This document shows positions 1 to 10,681 of a stretch of DNA of 64,000 nt, one piece after another. A program made the translations under genes and the position numbers. Source of the DNA: Dipteris shenzhenensis. Taxonomy: Eukaryota; Polypodiophyta; Polypodiopsida; Gleicheniales. Under the pieces are notes generated by a model. That model was not told the origin of the DNA and ran no database searches. It saw only the letters and a list, made by a program, of their open reading frames with translations. Each line of letters opens with the position of its first letter. The stretch's first letter is position 1. The DNA lies in the NCBI GenBank assembly GCA_047967505.1, contig CM106541.1. One strand, written 5' to 3'.

Positions 1-650
1 GAGCGGAAGCGGGGGCGGGGGAGAGGCGGAGCGGGGACGAGGGGGCGGACGGGGGGCGGGGGGAATGGAGGGACGGAGGGGGCGGGGTGGAGCGAATGGA
101 CGGGGGGGGCGGGGGTGAAGGCGGGAGGGGAAGGCGGGGGTGGAACGGGAGGGCGGAGAGGTGGGAGGGGGCGGGGCGGGAGGCGAGGGGTGAGGGGGCG
201 GAATGGGCGGCGGGGGGGAGCGGAACGGAGGAGGGCGGAGGCGTGGAGCGAGGGGGTAGCGGGGTGGAGCGGAGGGGGCGGCGGGGTGGAGCGGAGCGGG
301 GCGAAGGCGTGGAGCGAGGGGGTAGCGGGGTGGAGCGAGGGGGTAGCGGGGTGGAGCGGAGCGGGGCGGGGGTAGCGGGGCGGGGGTGAGCGGAGGGGGT
401 AGCGGGGCGGGGGTGAGCGGAGGGGGTAGCGGGGCGGGAGGCGTGGAGCGAGGGGGTAGCGGGGTGGAGCGGAGGGGGTAGCGGGGCGGGGGTGAGCGGA
501 GGGGGTAGCGGGCGGGGGTGGAGCGTGGCGAGGGGGGGCGGAGCGAGGCGGGGGTGAGGGGGGAGGTGAGGGCGGAGGAGTAGGGGCGGGAGAGGGTGAG
601 GCAAGGAGGGGCTAGGGGGAGGTAGAGGTACGGCGGGGGAGGGGAAGCTC
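1..650. repeat. G-rich minisatellite-like array
   Basis: This strand is almost pure G with A, and C mainly in GCG contexts; T is rare. Short units recur, such as GTGGAGCGAGGGGGTAGCGG and GGGGGTAGCGGGGCGGGGGT, with variable spacing between about 240 and 520. The boundary with ordinary sequence at about 640-660 is abrupt. Open frames across it are an effect of missing T (few stops) and encode only Gly/Arg/Glu/Ala strings, so I do not call genes. Runs of four to eight G could form G-quadruplexes. It may be a genuine minisatellite, or an assembly or sequencing artefact at a contig edge. Confidence 0.8.
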
Positions 651-668
651 GCAGGAGCGTTACGGGAG

Positions 669-819
669 TTCTTTGAGGGAGGAAAGTATGGTGTGGTATC
701 TTGGCATAAAATCTTCTTTTCAATGTCCCATTCTCAATGATAAATATCTTTGTCAGTCAATTCGAAAGCAGCAGGAAGCGAAGAGGTGCGTGAAGTTTAT
801 TACCCCAAACTTCATGTCA
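669..819 (+). repeat. Segment shared with the gypsy leader at 19685-19835
   Basis: About 150 bp match, in inverse orientation, the region around 19685-19835 inside the gypsy element's 5' part. Shared landmarks in order are a GGGAGGAAA box, GGCATAAAA, CTCAATGATAAATATCTTTG and AGAGGTGCGTGAAGTTTATT. In both copies one frame reads G-G-x-Y-G-V-x-S-x-H-K followed by M-S-x-S-Q and a stop at the same place. The similarity ends at the CTTCATGTCACA box. The downstream LINE ORF1 is a different protein, so this is a chimeric head in front of the LINE and not its natural N-terminus. Confidence 0.7.
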
Positions 820-1934
820 CACTACCATCAACTGCTTGCCGCTATCGGAGCCACATTTGGAGTGGTCACTGAGATCCCCTTCCTTCCTGGCATGCCTTCT
901 TCCTCGGCAGAGGTAGTCAGTGCAGATGGGGTGCCTCGTGTAACGGTCATTGTCTTTGACCCTAACATCTCAGATGACCACATTATGCTTCAGCATCCAG
1001 ACGGCTCTCTCTTCCGACAGAGAGTCGAGATTTCAGGTAGACAGGACCAGTGCAGGATTGCAGGACCCTTGGGCACTTTGCTAGAGACTGCCCAAGGAAG
1101 AGAAAAAGACCCAAGAGGTCTTCTGGTGCGGCTCCTTCATGTACTACCACGACTGCACCTCTCTAGTACCCTATACCACGCACTCCAGGACCACCAAGAG
1201 CAACAGGGTGCCCTGCTTTGCACACCCCAGGACCACTAGGGGCAGCAGGGTGCCCAATGCCCATAGCACACCTAGTATCACAATGGAGAGCTATCAGAGC
1301 GGCTCCCTTACCTCAGGAGGAGACTTTTGATCCTGTTCAGACAGACGCGTTCCAGACTCCAGAGGTGGATGTTGCTGCAGCCCCAGACACTACAGTTCCA
1401 CATCAAGAGGGGCCTTTAGATCCACTAGTCCCAGTCACTTTGGTTTCTGACCCCTTGGTTTCTGACCACGAGAGGGCTATAGGTACTTCTTCTCTGCAGA
1501 CTGTTGCTGCCACAGTCAGGACAACCGAGAAAGTGCAGGCACAGATGAGGGCTTCTAATTCCTCTTCACCCCAGCCACAGGCCTCCTCAACCCCCAGCTC
1601 CAGTTCTGCTGATAGAGGCCTGGCAGGTCCTTCTCCTCCATCTTCCACGGGTGCAGGTCTTCTTTGCACTCCTCGGCCAGACTTGCTTATCAAGATTTCT
1701 TTTTCGGCACTGGCAGATTCAGCGACTTTCATGGATGATGAGGAGTTTCTGCCCTCCACCTTTGGGGTCTCGGTCACTGGGATTCCTTCTGACAGGGCCT
1801 CCCTTTCAGTAGGTGTGGGGATCCTTTCACCTGTTAAGTTTCCTGCCCTCAGCAGGAGTGTTTCGGCCCAGGGGAAGCTGGTCTCCTCTACTAGGTCAAG
1901 TAAGCCTTTCCATCCAGCATCCTCCTGTCGATGA
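820..1934 (+). pseudogene. LINE-A ORF1, gag-like protein with CCHC knuckle, frameshifted
   Basis: Nucleic-acid-binding ORF1 of a plant LINE. The N-terminal part (820-1059) reads in one frame, with a block G-V-P-R-V-T-V and a conserved stretch before the knuckle. The zinc knuckle C-x2-C-x4-H-x4-C is broken: the second Cys codon near 1060 has lost one base, and the rest (G-H-F-A-R-D-C-P-R-K-R-K-R, to about 1109) continues in another frame. A basic tail and then a long Ser/Pro/Thr-rich linker follow to a stop at 1932-1934; one stop (TAG) lies at about 1166. A tandem repeat of about 39 bp with the core CCAGGACCAC spans 1183-1250. In life this protein would coat LINE RNA; here it is dead. The family assignment rests on the knuckle and on the endonuclease ORF that follows. 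Confidence 0.7.
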
Positions 1935-1948
1935 GGATAGTCAGCTAG

Positions 1949-2700
1949 AACATATAGGGCCTAGGTGGAGTTCCACACCATCGCCGTAGGCAGCTGATCC
2001 GGAACCAGCTTCATCCAGGTGTCACTGGAGGTGCTATTGATATCATTTTTATCCAGGAACACAAGCTGGATGCCATTGATTGCTCTAAGTCTGGCAAACT
2101 GCTTTCAGGGCATACCTTCTGGTCGCCTGCTATGGGCACAAGGGGAGGTACTTGCATTTCGGTCTCTCTTTCTATTCTCCCCTTGGTTGTTGGTCATGGT
2201 ATTATCTCCCCTTCTAGAGCTCAATGGATCATTATTTTGATTGGAGGGCGTAAGATTGGTCTTCTCAATCTTTATGCTCCCAACAATAGAGGGGAGCAGA
2301 TCTCCTTTTGGAAGGAGTTACTCTCTTGGGCCCCCATTGCAGATTCTTGGATCATTGGTGGCGACTTCAACATGGTTGAGTTGCCTTCAGACAAAAAGGG
2401 AGGCAGACAGGTGGAATTCATTCTTTGGAGAGGGCAGCCTGGGATGCCTTCCTCTTTCAGTTCAGTGGCAGGGACACTTGGTTGGATGATGCCTTTTATA
2501 TTATGCCACAGTCACTTCTGTACTCTTGGTCGAACAGGAGAATACACATGCCCATTCATGCACGGATTGATAGATTTTATGTAGACGATTGGGCACTTGA
2601 TAGAGGAGGATCTATATGCATTTCTATTGGGGTTTCCACCTCATATCATTTTCCAGTGGTGTTGCAGATTCTTGAGCCTCATCAAAGAGGATGATCTACC
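1949..2700 (+). pseudogene. LINE-A ORF2 apurinic-type endonuclease domain
   Basis: Target-nicking endonuclease at the N-terminus of ORF2. The start motif N-I-x-G-L-G lies at 1949-1966 with a TAG (1955-1957) where a sense codon is expected. The catalytic Glu sits in Q-E-H-K-L (Glu 2057-2059), then Y-A-P-N-N at 2273 and G-D-F-N at 2363. The frame changes at about 2400-2430. R-I-D-R-F-Y-V follows at 2563 in the new frame. The terminal S-D-H motif reads S-Y-H at about 2641-2649, so the catalytic Asp is lost (GAT to TAT). No convincing start codon is visible; the beginning is set by homology to plant LINE ORF2 N-termini. Confidence 0.85.
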
Positions 2701-4792
2701 AGTGTCAGGATTCCGGATGCTTTTTATGAAGAGGAGAGCCTCACTGAGGATATTTTACAGATTTGGGTTTCTCACATACAGGGTGGAGCTGTCCACCCAG
2801 CTCAGGTAGTTGCAGCCTTATCCGGAATTAGTGACTATTATCATACAGTCGCTGATTCTAGGAGACGTGAGATTCTCAGATGTGAGATTGGTATATGCTA
2901 GTAGTTAGTGTCCCTTCAGAGGGAAGAGCAAAAGAGGCCCACAGATGCTTGGATTCAGGAGCGCCTTGCTGTAGCAAGGGCTCATTTGCAGACATTGTTG
3001 GATCAGAGAGCAGAATATGCCTTTCATGCACGGGAATCCTTTTGGATTCAGATGGGTGGCAGGGTCAACAAACACTTTTTCTCTACTCATGGGCCCAGAC
3101 ATAGTAGAGATAGTGTTTTGCAGCTTGTTGACTCAGACGGGGTGTTACAGTCAGATCCTGATGCTGTCATGCATGTAGCTTCAGATTTTTTTGCATCCCT
3201 TCTTACTGCAGATCCAGGCACACAGGCCATTGATGATTGCAGAGAGGTTATTTAGCAGTGTATCCCTGTATTGGTGAAGGATGAGATGTATGTTTCTCTG
3301 AATGCACCTTTCACCAATGCAGAATTCAAGACTGCATTACTTACCCTTCACAAGGGCAAGTGCCCAGGTTCAGATGGACTTACCCCCTCCTTTTTTATTT
3401 CTTTTTGGGAGCAGATTGGTGATCACATTACATCAGCCCTGCAGGGCGTGTGGGACTCTGGTGAGATGCCGGAATCACTTACAGATGGTCTCATTCATCT
3501 CATCCCAAAGGAAGGTAATAGGAATCTTGTGTCTCAATGGAGACCCATCACTCTATTGGTCACTTTTTACAAGATTCTGGCGAAAGCCATCAGTCTGTGG
3601 CTACAGGTTTTTCTTCCAGATTTGATTCATGACACGGAGACAGGGTTTGTGCATGGCAAAAGTATTTTTGATAGTATTTTCTCATTTTGGGAGGCCTCAG
3701 AATGGGCCATGCAGAGCCGCCAGAGATTGGCCATTCTACTCTTAGACTTTGAGAAAGCTCACAACAGAGTAGATTGGGATTTTTTAGAGGGTACTCTATC
3801 TCGCTTTGGTTTTTCAGATGCATGGATTAGAGGAGTATCCTCTCTCTACAGATCAGCCCATAGCCAGTTGCTCATTGGGGGGGTAAGAGGGGACAGGTTT
3901 TCAGATTTCCAGATCCGTCCGCCAGGGATGTCCTCTTCCCCCGTTTCTTTTTCTGTTTGTGGCGGAAGCTATCAGTATCTACATTAGATCTCAAGCTGAT
4001 ATTTATGGGCTGAGGCTTCCTATCCGTCGGGAAGAAGAGCTCCTGGATAGTGAGTTGGCAGATGACACGGCTGTTTTTTTGGACGCCTCCCCCATGACAC
4101 TCACTTCCTTCCGAACAGCCTTGGATTGGTTTTGCACGGCTGCAGGTGCACACATTAATTGGCATAAATCTAGTGGTTTTTGGATTTGCGAGGATGACAC
4201 CCCGGATTGGGGTAATGATATTGGCTTCACTTGGGTACAGAGGGGTGTCTCCGTCAGATATTTGGGCTGCCAGGTTGGGGTGGACATCTCTCCTTCACAA
4301 CAGTTTGCTCCGGTGTTGGAAAGCATCAGAAGAAAGCTCCTTTTTTGGAGCTCAGCCAAACTTGACTTGGCCTCCAGGGTGGTGGTGGTTAACCAGGTTC
4401 TTCTAGCCACATCATGGTTTGTATGCTCTTGTTGGTGCCACTCTAGGGATTGTATCACTCAGCTTAAGAGGCCTGTACAAAACTTTTTATGGAGTGGTCT
4501 AGATGGCACAACTGATGTTACAGCCAGGGTGGCTTGGGAGATCTTGATTCTTCCTACAAGAGAAGAGGGTTTGAATATCATCAACCCAGATCTACAGTGC
4601 AGAGATTTACTCTGCAAGTTCGTTGTGAGAGGGCTTATGCCAGGGCAAGAGCCTTGGAAGGATTTTTTTATCAGATGCATACAGTTTCGCATGTCCACTT
4701 CAAGAGAGGATTGGACACACAGTACTAGATGGGTTTTCACCATAGCCCCCACCTCAGGTCTCCCTCTTCCCCTCTTATGGTTGCTATCCTGA
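2701..4792 (+). pseudogene. LINE-A ORF2 reverse transcriptase domain
   Basis: Non-LTR reverse transcriptase that would copy the LINE RNA at the nicked target. Visible blocks are the linker to the RT (W-I-Q-M-G-G-x-x-N-K-H-F-F near 3045), G-S-D-G-L-T-P-S-F-F near 3370, Q-W-R-P-I-T-L-L near 3535, L-D-F-E-K-A with its Asp at 3745-3747, R-Q-G-C-P-L about 3920-3940, and the A-D-D-T active-site box at 4058-4069. Breaks: two stops near 2900, TAG at 3253-3255, a frameshift at about 3910-3920 just before R-Q-G-C-P-L, and another about 4700-4780. Both catalytic Asp pairs survive, so decay is mainly by frameshift and nonsense. Confidence 0.9.
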
Positions 4793-6059
4793 AAGCATGG
4801 GCCAGCTTTAGGAGTACTCTTCGCAGGATTCCCCCATCCACCCGTGAAGACATTGAAAGGCAGCCTATCATGTGGAATGACAAGATTTTGGATGAGCTTG
4901 ACAGACCACTTGGAGCTTCTCCTTACATGTAGTGGCCAAGATGGGAGATGGGCCCTGCATCTACAGTGGGAGCATGGAAAGCCTTCAAGAAGCTTCCTGC
5001 AGACCGACAGGCCCAGATGGTTCTTAATGTCAAAGGGAGTGCAGGGAGAGTCCAATAGATTGATGCAGCCTTGCCCTTGGATTGGGTGGACACAGATGAC
5101 ATGCCTATTACTTGCTCCACCTGGATGGGGGCATTTTCCAGATTGGGAGTTCCTTTATAGGTGATTGCTTTTCTTGACACACATGAGGATGCCTTAGTTT
5201 TTTATGTTTCTTCGGGGGGCAGGCTGTCAAGATCCACAGACGATATCTTGTTGGAGGTACCGTTTCAGCCAGTCAGGATAGTGGGCTTCATGGAGCATGG
5301 CTCTCTTTCATAGTGGTACTTGGATCCTGACCCGCTTTTCCTTGCCCTTGGCTCATGGAGGCTGTGGCTCTATGGAGGTGTCCCAATTAAGTTTTTGCAG
5401 TGGGACCCTGGGGAATGGGAATGGATAGATGAAGGGCACCGAGAGAAGGGCATCCCCTTCTTTCGTTACACGGTCAGTAATGCCAGGAAATTCCAGCTCA
5501 GCTGTAGGGGTTGGAGGCCCACCAGAGCTCATCATTGGGAGAACTTTCAGATTCCTGCTGACTTGCAGAATTTTTTTTGGCAGAGACTCTGGAAATCCCA
5601 CCGGAATAGAAAAATCACTCTCTTCTTTTGGCTTTCTATTCATGGTGGGATAGCAGTAAACCATTGGAGATCCAGGTTCGGAGCTGACCCTTCTTGCCCT
5701 CGCTCCCTTTCTGCTTTGGAGACAATACAACACTGCCTTTGGGATTGCAAACAGGCGAGAATCATATGGAAGGGGATTGCAAGACTTTTCAGCACTTTTG
5801 TTCGCCTACCTTTCTATATGACCTGGGGATCAGTGGCTTGCCTTACTCTTTCAGGGCCCCAGGTATTTTTTGAGAGACTTGATTCCTCTTGGACTCTTCA
5901 CATCCGACGACACCTTGTGGAGTCGTGCTCTCTAGACGATGTTCCGACCACCCTTTTCAGGACTGCTCACTCCTCGGTCGAACTCTCCATGGGTGATCCT
6001 AGCTAGCATTGCAGCATGGCACATTTGGAGAGCCACATGCACTGAGGCTTTGGAGGGTT
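4793..6059 (+). pseudogene. LINE-A ORF2 C-terminal region with zf-RVT-type zinc finger
   Basis: C-terminal part of ORF2. After a region conserved in the minus-strand LINEs (P-L-M-V-A-I-L-K-A-W-A-S-F-R-S near 4770), it includes S-W-R-L-W, W-D-P-G-E-W-E-W and the zinc-binding reverse-transcriptase C-terminal finger: L-S-I-H-G-G-I-A-V-N-H-W, then C-P, E-T-I-Q-H-C-L-W-D-C (5630-5750). A small block I-A-A-W-H-I-W-R-A (about 6003-6036) is found in every LINE copy in the window. In-frame stops lie at about 4930, 5055, 5158 and 5310. The reading continues across the Copia-A insertion at 6060 and resumes at 11979. Confidence 0.85.
6055..6059 (+). repeat. Target-site duplication of Copia-A (left copy)
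   Basis: GGGTT immediately before the 5' LTR. It is repeated exactly at 11974-11978 after the 3' LTR. The sequence belongs to LINE-A, so it marks where the copia element inserted. Confidence 0.9.
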
Positions 6060-6230
6060 TGTGGGGGTTAAAGGTCACTGTGCCTTTACCCCGGTCATGT
6101 ACAATACTCAAACACATATATAAATGAATGAAAAAGAAGATTAGGGTGGTTCTGCACCCACCAAAACTTGTGTGGCTCTCTGTTTCTCTCTCTCCCTCTT
6201 CCGTTCTTGCTTCCGTTGAGAGCACTCTCA
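6060..6230 (+). repeat. Copia-A 5' LTR
   Basis: A short LTR of 171 bp starting TGTGGGGG and ending CTCTCA, with TG...CA termini. It carries a TATA-like ACATATATAAATG at about 6113-6125, the likely promoter region. It matches the 3' LTR (11800-11973) and the LTR at 54727-54896. Confidence 0.95.
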
Positions 6231-6232
6231 AC

Positions 6233-6243
6233 TGGTACAGAGC
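6233..6243 (+). other. Primer-binding site, initiator tRNA-Met type, with 1-bp deletion
   Basis: TGGTACAGAGC begins two bases after the 5' LTR. The second Copia-A copy has the canonical TGGTATCAGAGC, complementary to the 3' end of plant initiator tRNA-Met. This copy has lost one T. Confidence 0.85.
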
Positions 6244-7668
6244 CTGGGTGATCTAGCTGAGCGTGCGTGAATGCTTGAAGCTCAGCAGCTCTGTGGGAGG
6301 AAGGAGAAGCTCTGTGGGAAGCTTTGTGGGTGATGTTACTTGCATCCGAGTGTGCAGAGACCTTGGAGGAACCTTTGGAAAAGTCACTTTGGTTTTGCGA
6401 AGTGGTTTTGAGAGCCTCTTAAGTGTTTTCAAAGAAAAAGTCGTTTTTTGAGCTTTTCCATGTTCCGTTCGATGACAGAGACTCCATATTGACTTGTAGA
6501 GGCAACTATTGCTTGCTTTTGGTGTCCACTTCACTTCAGGAGCTTGGAAACACCTTCACTCTTGAATCTGGGATCATTTCATTGGATTTTTGACTCACTG
6601 TGTCAGTTTCTGCGTTTTTTGCCCGGGTGTTGGAACTCAAGTTTGGAGCAACCATTTGCAGATCTGTCAGTTCCGGTGGACTCAGGAGGTCCTAAAACTT
6701 CTATGTTGCTCATCATTCACACTCCGGTGGAGTTTACAAACAGCTCTGTTTCCAAAAACGTTTTTCAATCCATGTGTTGGACCCAGTGATTGAGACCATG
6801 GTTTCCAAAACCGTCTGTCCCATTGCGTTCCGGACGCCCAAAAACCCCTACCTATCAATTCATGCGCGATTCGGTGGAGGATTTTCAGAGTTATAGATCT
6901 CTGTGTATTCGATTTCGTCTCTCTGTTATGGATTTTTCATTCTAAGGTTTTGAAACCTTAGATTTATGCCACATGGCAGTGGATAAGTATTGACTCCCAT
7001 TTCTCACTCATCGGTTGGGATTTTGGAGTTCCGGCAGAAGAGAGATACTTGCAGATTTTCTTGCTGAGTCTGATTATGCAATGGCGCCCATGTTTTGAGG
7101 CATCTCAGGTTCTATTTTCACTAGCGGTCATTACCGTGGGACTATGATTTCTTGAGCATACCTTATGCAGATCACTCTGGTTGCAGTTTGAGCAGTGTGC
7201 GCTCATTCGTGGTATGCATTGGATTGCAGTGGATGATTTATAGGCCATTTGGATGCATTGCGGTCCTTGTTGGATGCGCTGATAGGCCCAAATTGCCTTG
7301 TGGGATGCTATTTTTTATGGATGCTTTGCACAAGGCTGCTATTTTATGCTGAGGGATAGCTTTGACACATTGTAGGTGATGCACTGATAGTGCTATGCTC
7401 TCTTGGATGAGATATTATTGATGCATATGCCAGTGGACGGTGTTTATGCTTGAGTCATTTGGAACTTATTGGCATTTTCTTTTGGGCCAGATTTGCTCAT
7501 ATGAATGCATAGTATATGCACATGAGTCAGATGCATCTTTCGATGCTTTGAGCTTTGAGTTTTGGTGATATTTCACTCTATTGTGGCATACACATTTGGG
7601 TGCACCTGGTATTTGGTGTGATTCTCTCTTGCAGGCACTAGCATTTGGGATTTTGTTTCATTTGCATC
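6244..7668 (+). other. Copia-A untranslated leader
   Basis: About 1.4 kb between the primer-binding site and gag. No credible ORF is present. It aligns along its length with the leader of the second copy (54911-56356) with scattered substitutions and small indels. It probably holds packaging and translation signals, but none can be pointed to. The T-rich, AUG-poor last 100 bases run into the gag start at 7669. Confidence 0.75.
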
Positions 7669-8610
7669 ATGGCATCCTCTTCCATGTCTGAAAAGGAGTT
7701 TTTCAGCATTAAAAAGTTTGATGGGACAAACTTTTCTTTGTGGAAAGAACAAATAAGGGATGTGCTTATTCAAAAGAAGCAGATTAAACCCTTGGCAAGG
7801 ATTGAAGCTAAGCCTGCAAATATGTCTGAGGATGATTGGAATGAGTTGGATGCATTAGTAAAGTCTACTATTAGACTTCATCTTGCAAAGTCAGTTTATT
7901 TCACAGTAGTAAATGAGCAGACTACGGAAGATTTGTGGAAGAAACTGTGTGCCACTTATGAGAAGGAAACTGCCTCTAATAAAGTTTACCTCATGAAGAG
8001 GTTGTTTGAGCTGCAGATGAAGGAAGGGGTCTCCATTGCTTCTCACTTGAATGAATTCAATATTATTTTCAGCCAACTTCAGGCTCAGAAGATGAATTTT
8101 GATGTGGAGACTAAGGCAATATTTCTCTTATGTTCATTGCCATCCTCATGGGATACCTTTCGTACAACTGTCAGTAACTCTGCACCTGGTGGAGTATTGA
8201 AATTTGATGATGTTGTGGGTAGCTTGTTGGCCGAGGAGATTAGACGGAAGTCTATGGATGGCAACAAGCAGGATGCAGCCTTAAATGTGCAAAGGGGCAG
8301 ATCACAGTTCAGGGGAAAGTCCCAAGAAAGAGGGAAGTCTCGTAGCAAATCCAAGGCACGGAACATTGAGTGTTACCACTGTGGCAAGAAGGGCCATATG
8401 AAAAAGGATTGCTACAAGCTAAAAAGAGAGCAAAAGGATATAAAAAAGAATGCAAATTGGCGTGCAAATCAAAAGGAAGAGAGTCCAAGGGAGGACAAAG
8501 GAAAAGTGAAGATCGAGGAGATCAATGCAGTCACACATGATAGTGACAATGACGTTCTCTTCATGTCTAGTTTATCTGCAGAGTTGCTTACCACTTCAGA
8601 TGATGCATAA
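7669..8610 (+). pseudogene. Copia-A gag (capsid/nucleocapsid) ending at a premature stop
   Basis: Gag polyprotein, about 313 residues. The start is the ATG at 7669 (M-A-S-S-S-M-S-E-K-E-F), also present in the second copy. Features: F-D-G-T-N-F-S-L-W-K near the N-terminus, the retrotransposon gag core E-D-L-W-K-K-L and L-F-E-L-Q-M, the block L-C-S-L-P-S-S-W-D-T-F, a Lys/Arg/Gln-rich linker, and an intact CCHC knuckle at 8371-8412. The stop TAA at 8608-8610 corresponds to TAT (Tyr) in the copy at 57.3 kb. It is therefore a nonsense mutation that cuts gag from an originally continuous gag-pol frame. Confidence 0.9.
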
Positions 8611-9582
8611 TCCCAGGATTGGATTTTGGATTCTGGTGCTTCATTCCATGTTACTCCCCATAGGGAATGGTTCTCCACTTATGACAGTGGAAAGACAGAT
8701 TGTGTGCATCTTGGAAATGACTATGCATGTGACATAGTGGGAGCAGGTGACATAAATTTTTCTTTTGCAAATGGGTCTGCATTTGTTTTGAAACATGTGA
8801 GACATGTGCCTAAGCTGACCAAGAGTCTTATTTCAGTGGGTCAGCTAGATGATGCTGGTTTTCACACCACTTTTGGCTTTCAGAGTTGGAAAATTCAAAA
8901 GGGCTCTATGCTTTTGGCCAGGGGTGCCAAGTGTGGGACTTTGTATCCCTTACATGTATCAGGGGTATTTGATCATGTTGTTGCAATAACGGAGCAGCCA
9001 AGCACTTCTTTGTGGCATTGCAGGTTGGGGCACATGAGCCAGAATGGAATGAAATTCTTATGCCGTTTGGGTTATGTACCGCATTTGAGTTTCTCTGATC
9101 TTGAATTTTGTGAGCACTGTCTCTATGGGAAGCAGACTAAATCAGCCCATAAAAGAAGGGGAAAGAAAGAGTTTGAAAAGCTTGATTTGGTGCATTCAGA
9201 CGTATGTGGTCCCATGCCTACACGGTCATTAGGCGGGGCTGAATACCATGTGACATTCATTGATGATGCAACTAGGAAAGTGTGGGCTTATGCTATAGCT
9301 CGGAAGAGTGATGTGTTCCAGGTATTTCAGAAATGGTTGGCCTTGGTTGAGAATCAGTCAGGTAGAACGCTTAAATGCCTACGGACTGACAATGGTGGAG
9401 AGTATCTCTCTCATGACTTTCAGCATTTCTGTGATACACGTGGGATTAAGAGGGAGCTCACATCCCCTCGTACTCTACAGCAAAATCCAGTTGCAGAAAA
9501 GATGAACGGCACCATTCAAGAAAGGTTGCAATGCATGCTTCCAATGCAAGTCTTTCTGGTGGTTTTTGGGCTGAGGCAATGA
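8611..9582 (+). pseudogene. Copia-A protease and integrase (N-terminal and most of core)
   Basis: In the same frame as gag. The aspartic protease motif L-D-S-G-A-S has its catalytic Asp at 8629-8631. The integrase zinc-binding HHCC region (W-H-C-R-L-G-H ... C-E-H-C) lies at about 9010-9120. The catalytic core has V-H-S-D-V-C-G-P, F-I-D-D, T-D-N-G-G-E-Y and the Glu region around V-A-E-K-M-N. The frame ends at 9582 after a base loss near 9540 (ATGCTTCCAATG against ATGCTTTCCAATG in the other copy). It would cut and join element cDNA into the genome. Confidence 0.9.
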
Positions 9583-9599
9583 AGACTGCAGTACATGTG

Positions 9600-10681
9600 A
9601 TCAATAGAATGTGATCAATAGATCACCTAGTAAGAGTTTGGATGGTGGTATTCCTGAAGAGGCATGGAGTGGCAAGAAGCCCTCTTACTCTCATTTGCGT
9701 ATATTTGGGTGTGAGGCATATGCACATGTGCCAAAAGAGCTTCGAAAGAAGCTAGATCCTAAGTCTAGGAAATGCATCTTTCTAGGTTATGGTGAAAGTG
9801 GAGAGATGGGCTATCATCTCTAGGATCCAGAAGCAAAAAAGATCATACGCAGCCATGATGTAGTCTTCAATGAGAAGAAGATGCATAAGGCACCCATGAG
9901 GGATGTGGAAATGATGAGAATCACTTTCCAGGATGTGAATCCACCTGCATATGTTGATAGACAGCAAGCTGTCCATGCACCAAATGTGTAAGAAATGGTA
10001 TCACCAAGTACTCCCACAGGTATACAATCAAGGGTAGATGATGGATCATCTATTGGTGGAAATGATGAGCCAAATGTGGCTGATATGCAGGTGGGACAGC
10101 AGGCTGAAATGCCCTTGAGAAGATCTTCTAGAGTGTCTAGACCGCCTGATAAGTTTGTTCCAGGGGTAGACTATGTGATGCTTACTGATTGCGGGGAGCC
10201 TTCTTGCTACAGAGAGGCTATGATGCGTGAGGATCAATGCAAGTGGGAGTATGCTATGCAATCAGAGATGAGTTCACTTATGAAGAATAAGACTTGGGAC
10301 TTGGTTTCTTTGCCAAATGGAAAGAAAGCATTGCCATGTAAATGGGTCTACAAGATGAAGGTCACAAGTGATGATGTGCCTAGGTACAAGGCCCATTTGG
10401 TTGCTAAAGGGTTCAAGCAAGAGAAGGGTGTGGACTTTGATGAGATATTCTCTCCGATTGTGAAGATGACCACACTTAGATGCATGCTTGGACTAGTGGC
10501 AGTAGAGGATATGGAGCTTATGCAGATGGATGTGAAGACAGCTTTCTTGCATGGGGATTTGCATGAAGAAATTTACATGGTGCAGCCGGAAGGCTTTGAA
10601 GAAAAGGGCAAAGAGCATTTGGTTTGCAAGCTGAAGAAGAGTCTCTATGGTCTTAAGCAAGCGCCTAGAGAATGGTATTAG
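9600..10681 (+). pseudogene. Copia-A integrase C-terminus and reverse transcriptase N-half
   Basis: Resumes in a new frame after a 12-bp duplication around 9599-9622 (GTGATCAATAGA twice). Domains in order: the end of the integrase core (I-N-R-S-P-S-K-S-L-D-G), the copia integrase tail (I-F-G-C-E-A-Y-A-H-V, C-I-F-L-G-Y-G), an acidic linker (R-S-S-R-V-S-R-P-P-D), and RT blocks W-D-L-V, K-W-V-Y-K-M-K, A-K-G-F-K-Q, Q-M-D-V-K-T-A-F-L-H-G with its catalytic Asp, and L-Y-G-L-K-Q-A-P. Stops at 9821-9823 (TGG in the other copy, now TAG), 9989-9991 (CAA there, now TAA) and 10679-10681 interrupt it. Confidence 0.9.

Noticed and set aside
87-520. Open frames of up to 100 codons in the G-rich array
   Set aside because: Stops are absent because T is nearly absent; the products are Gly/Arg/Glu repeats.
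673-1239. A single 188-codon protein
   Set aside because: It joins the shared 669-819 segment to LINE ORF1 and runs out of frame after the knuckle; it is a chimera, not a gene.
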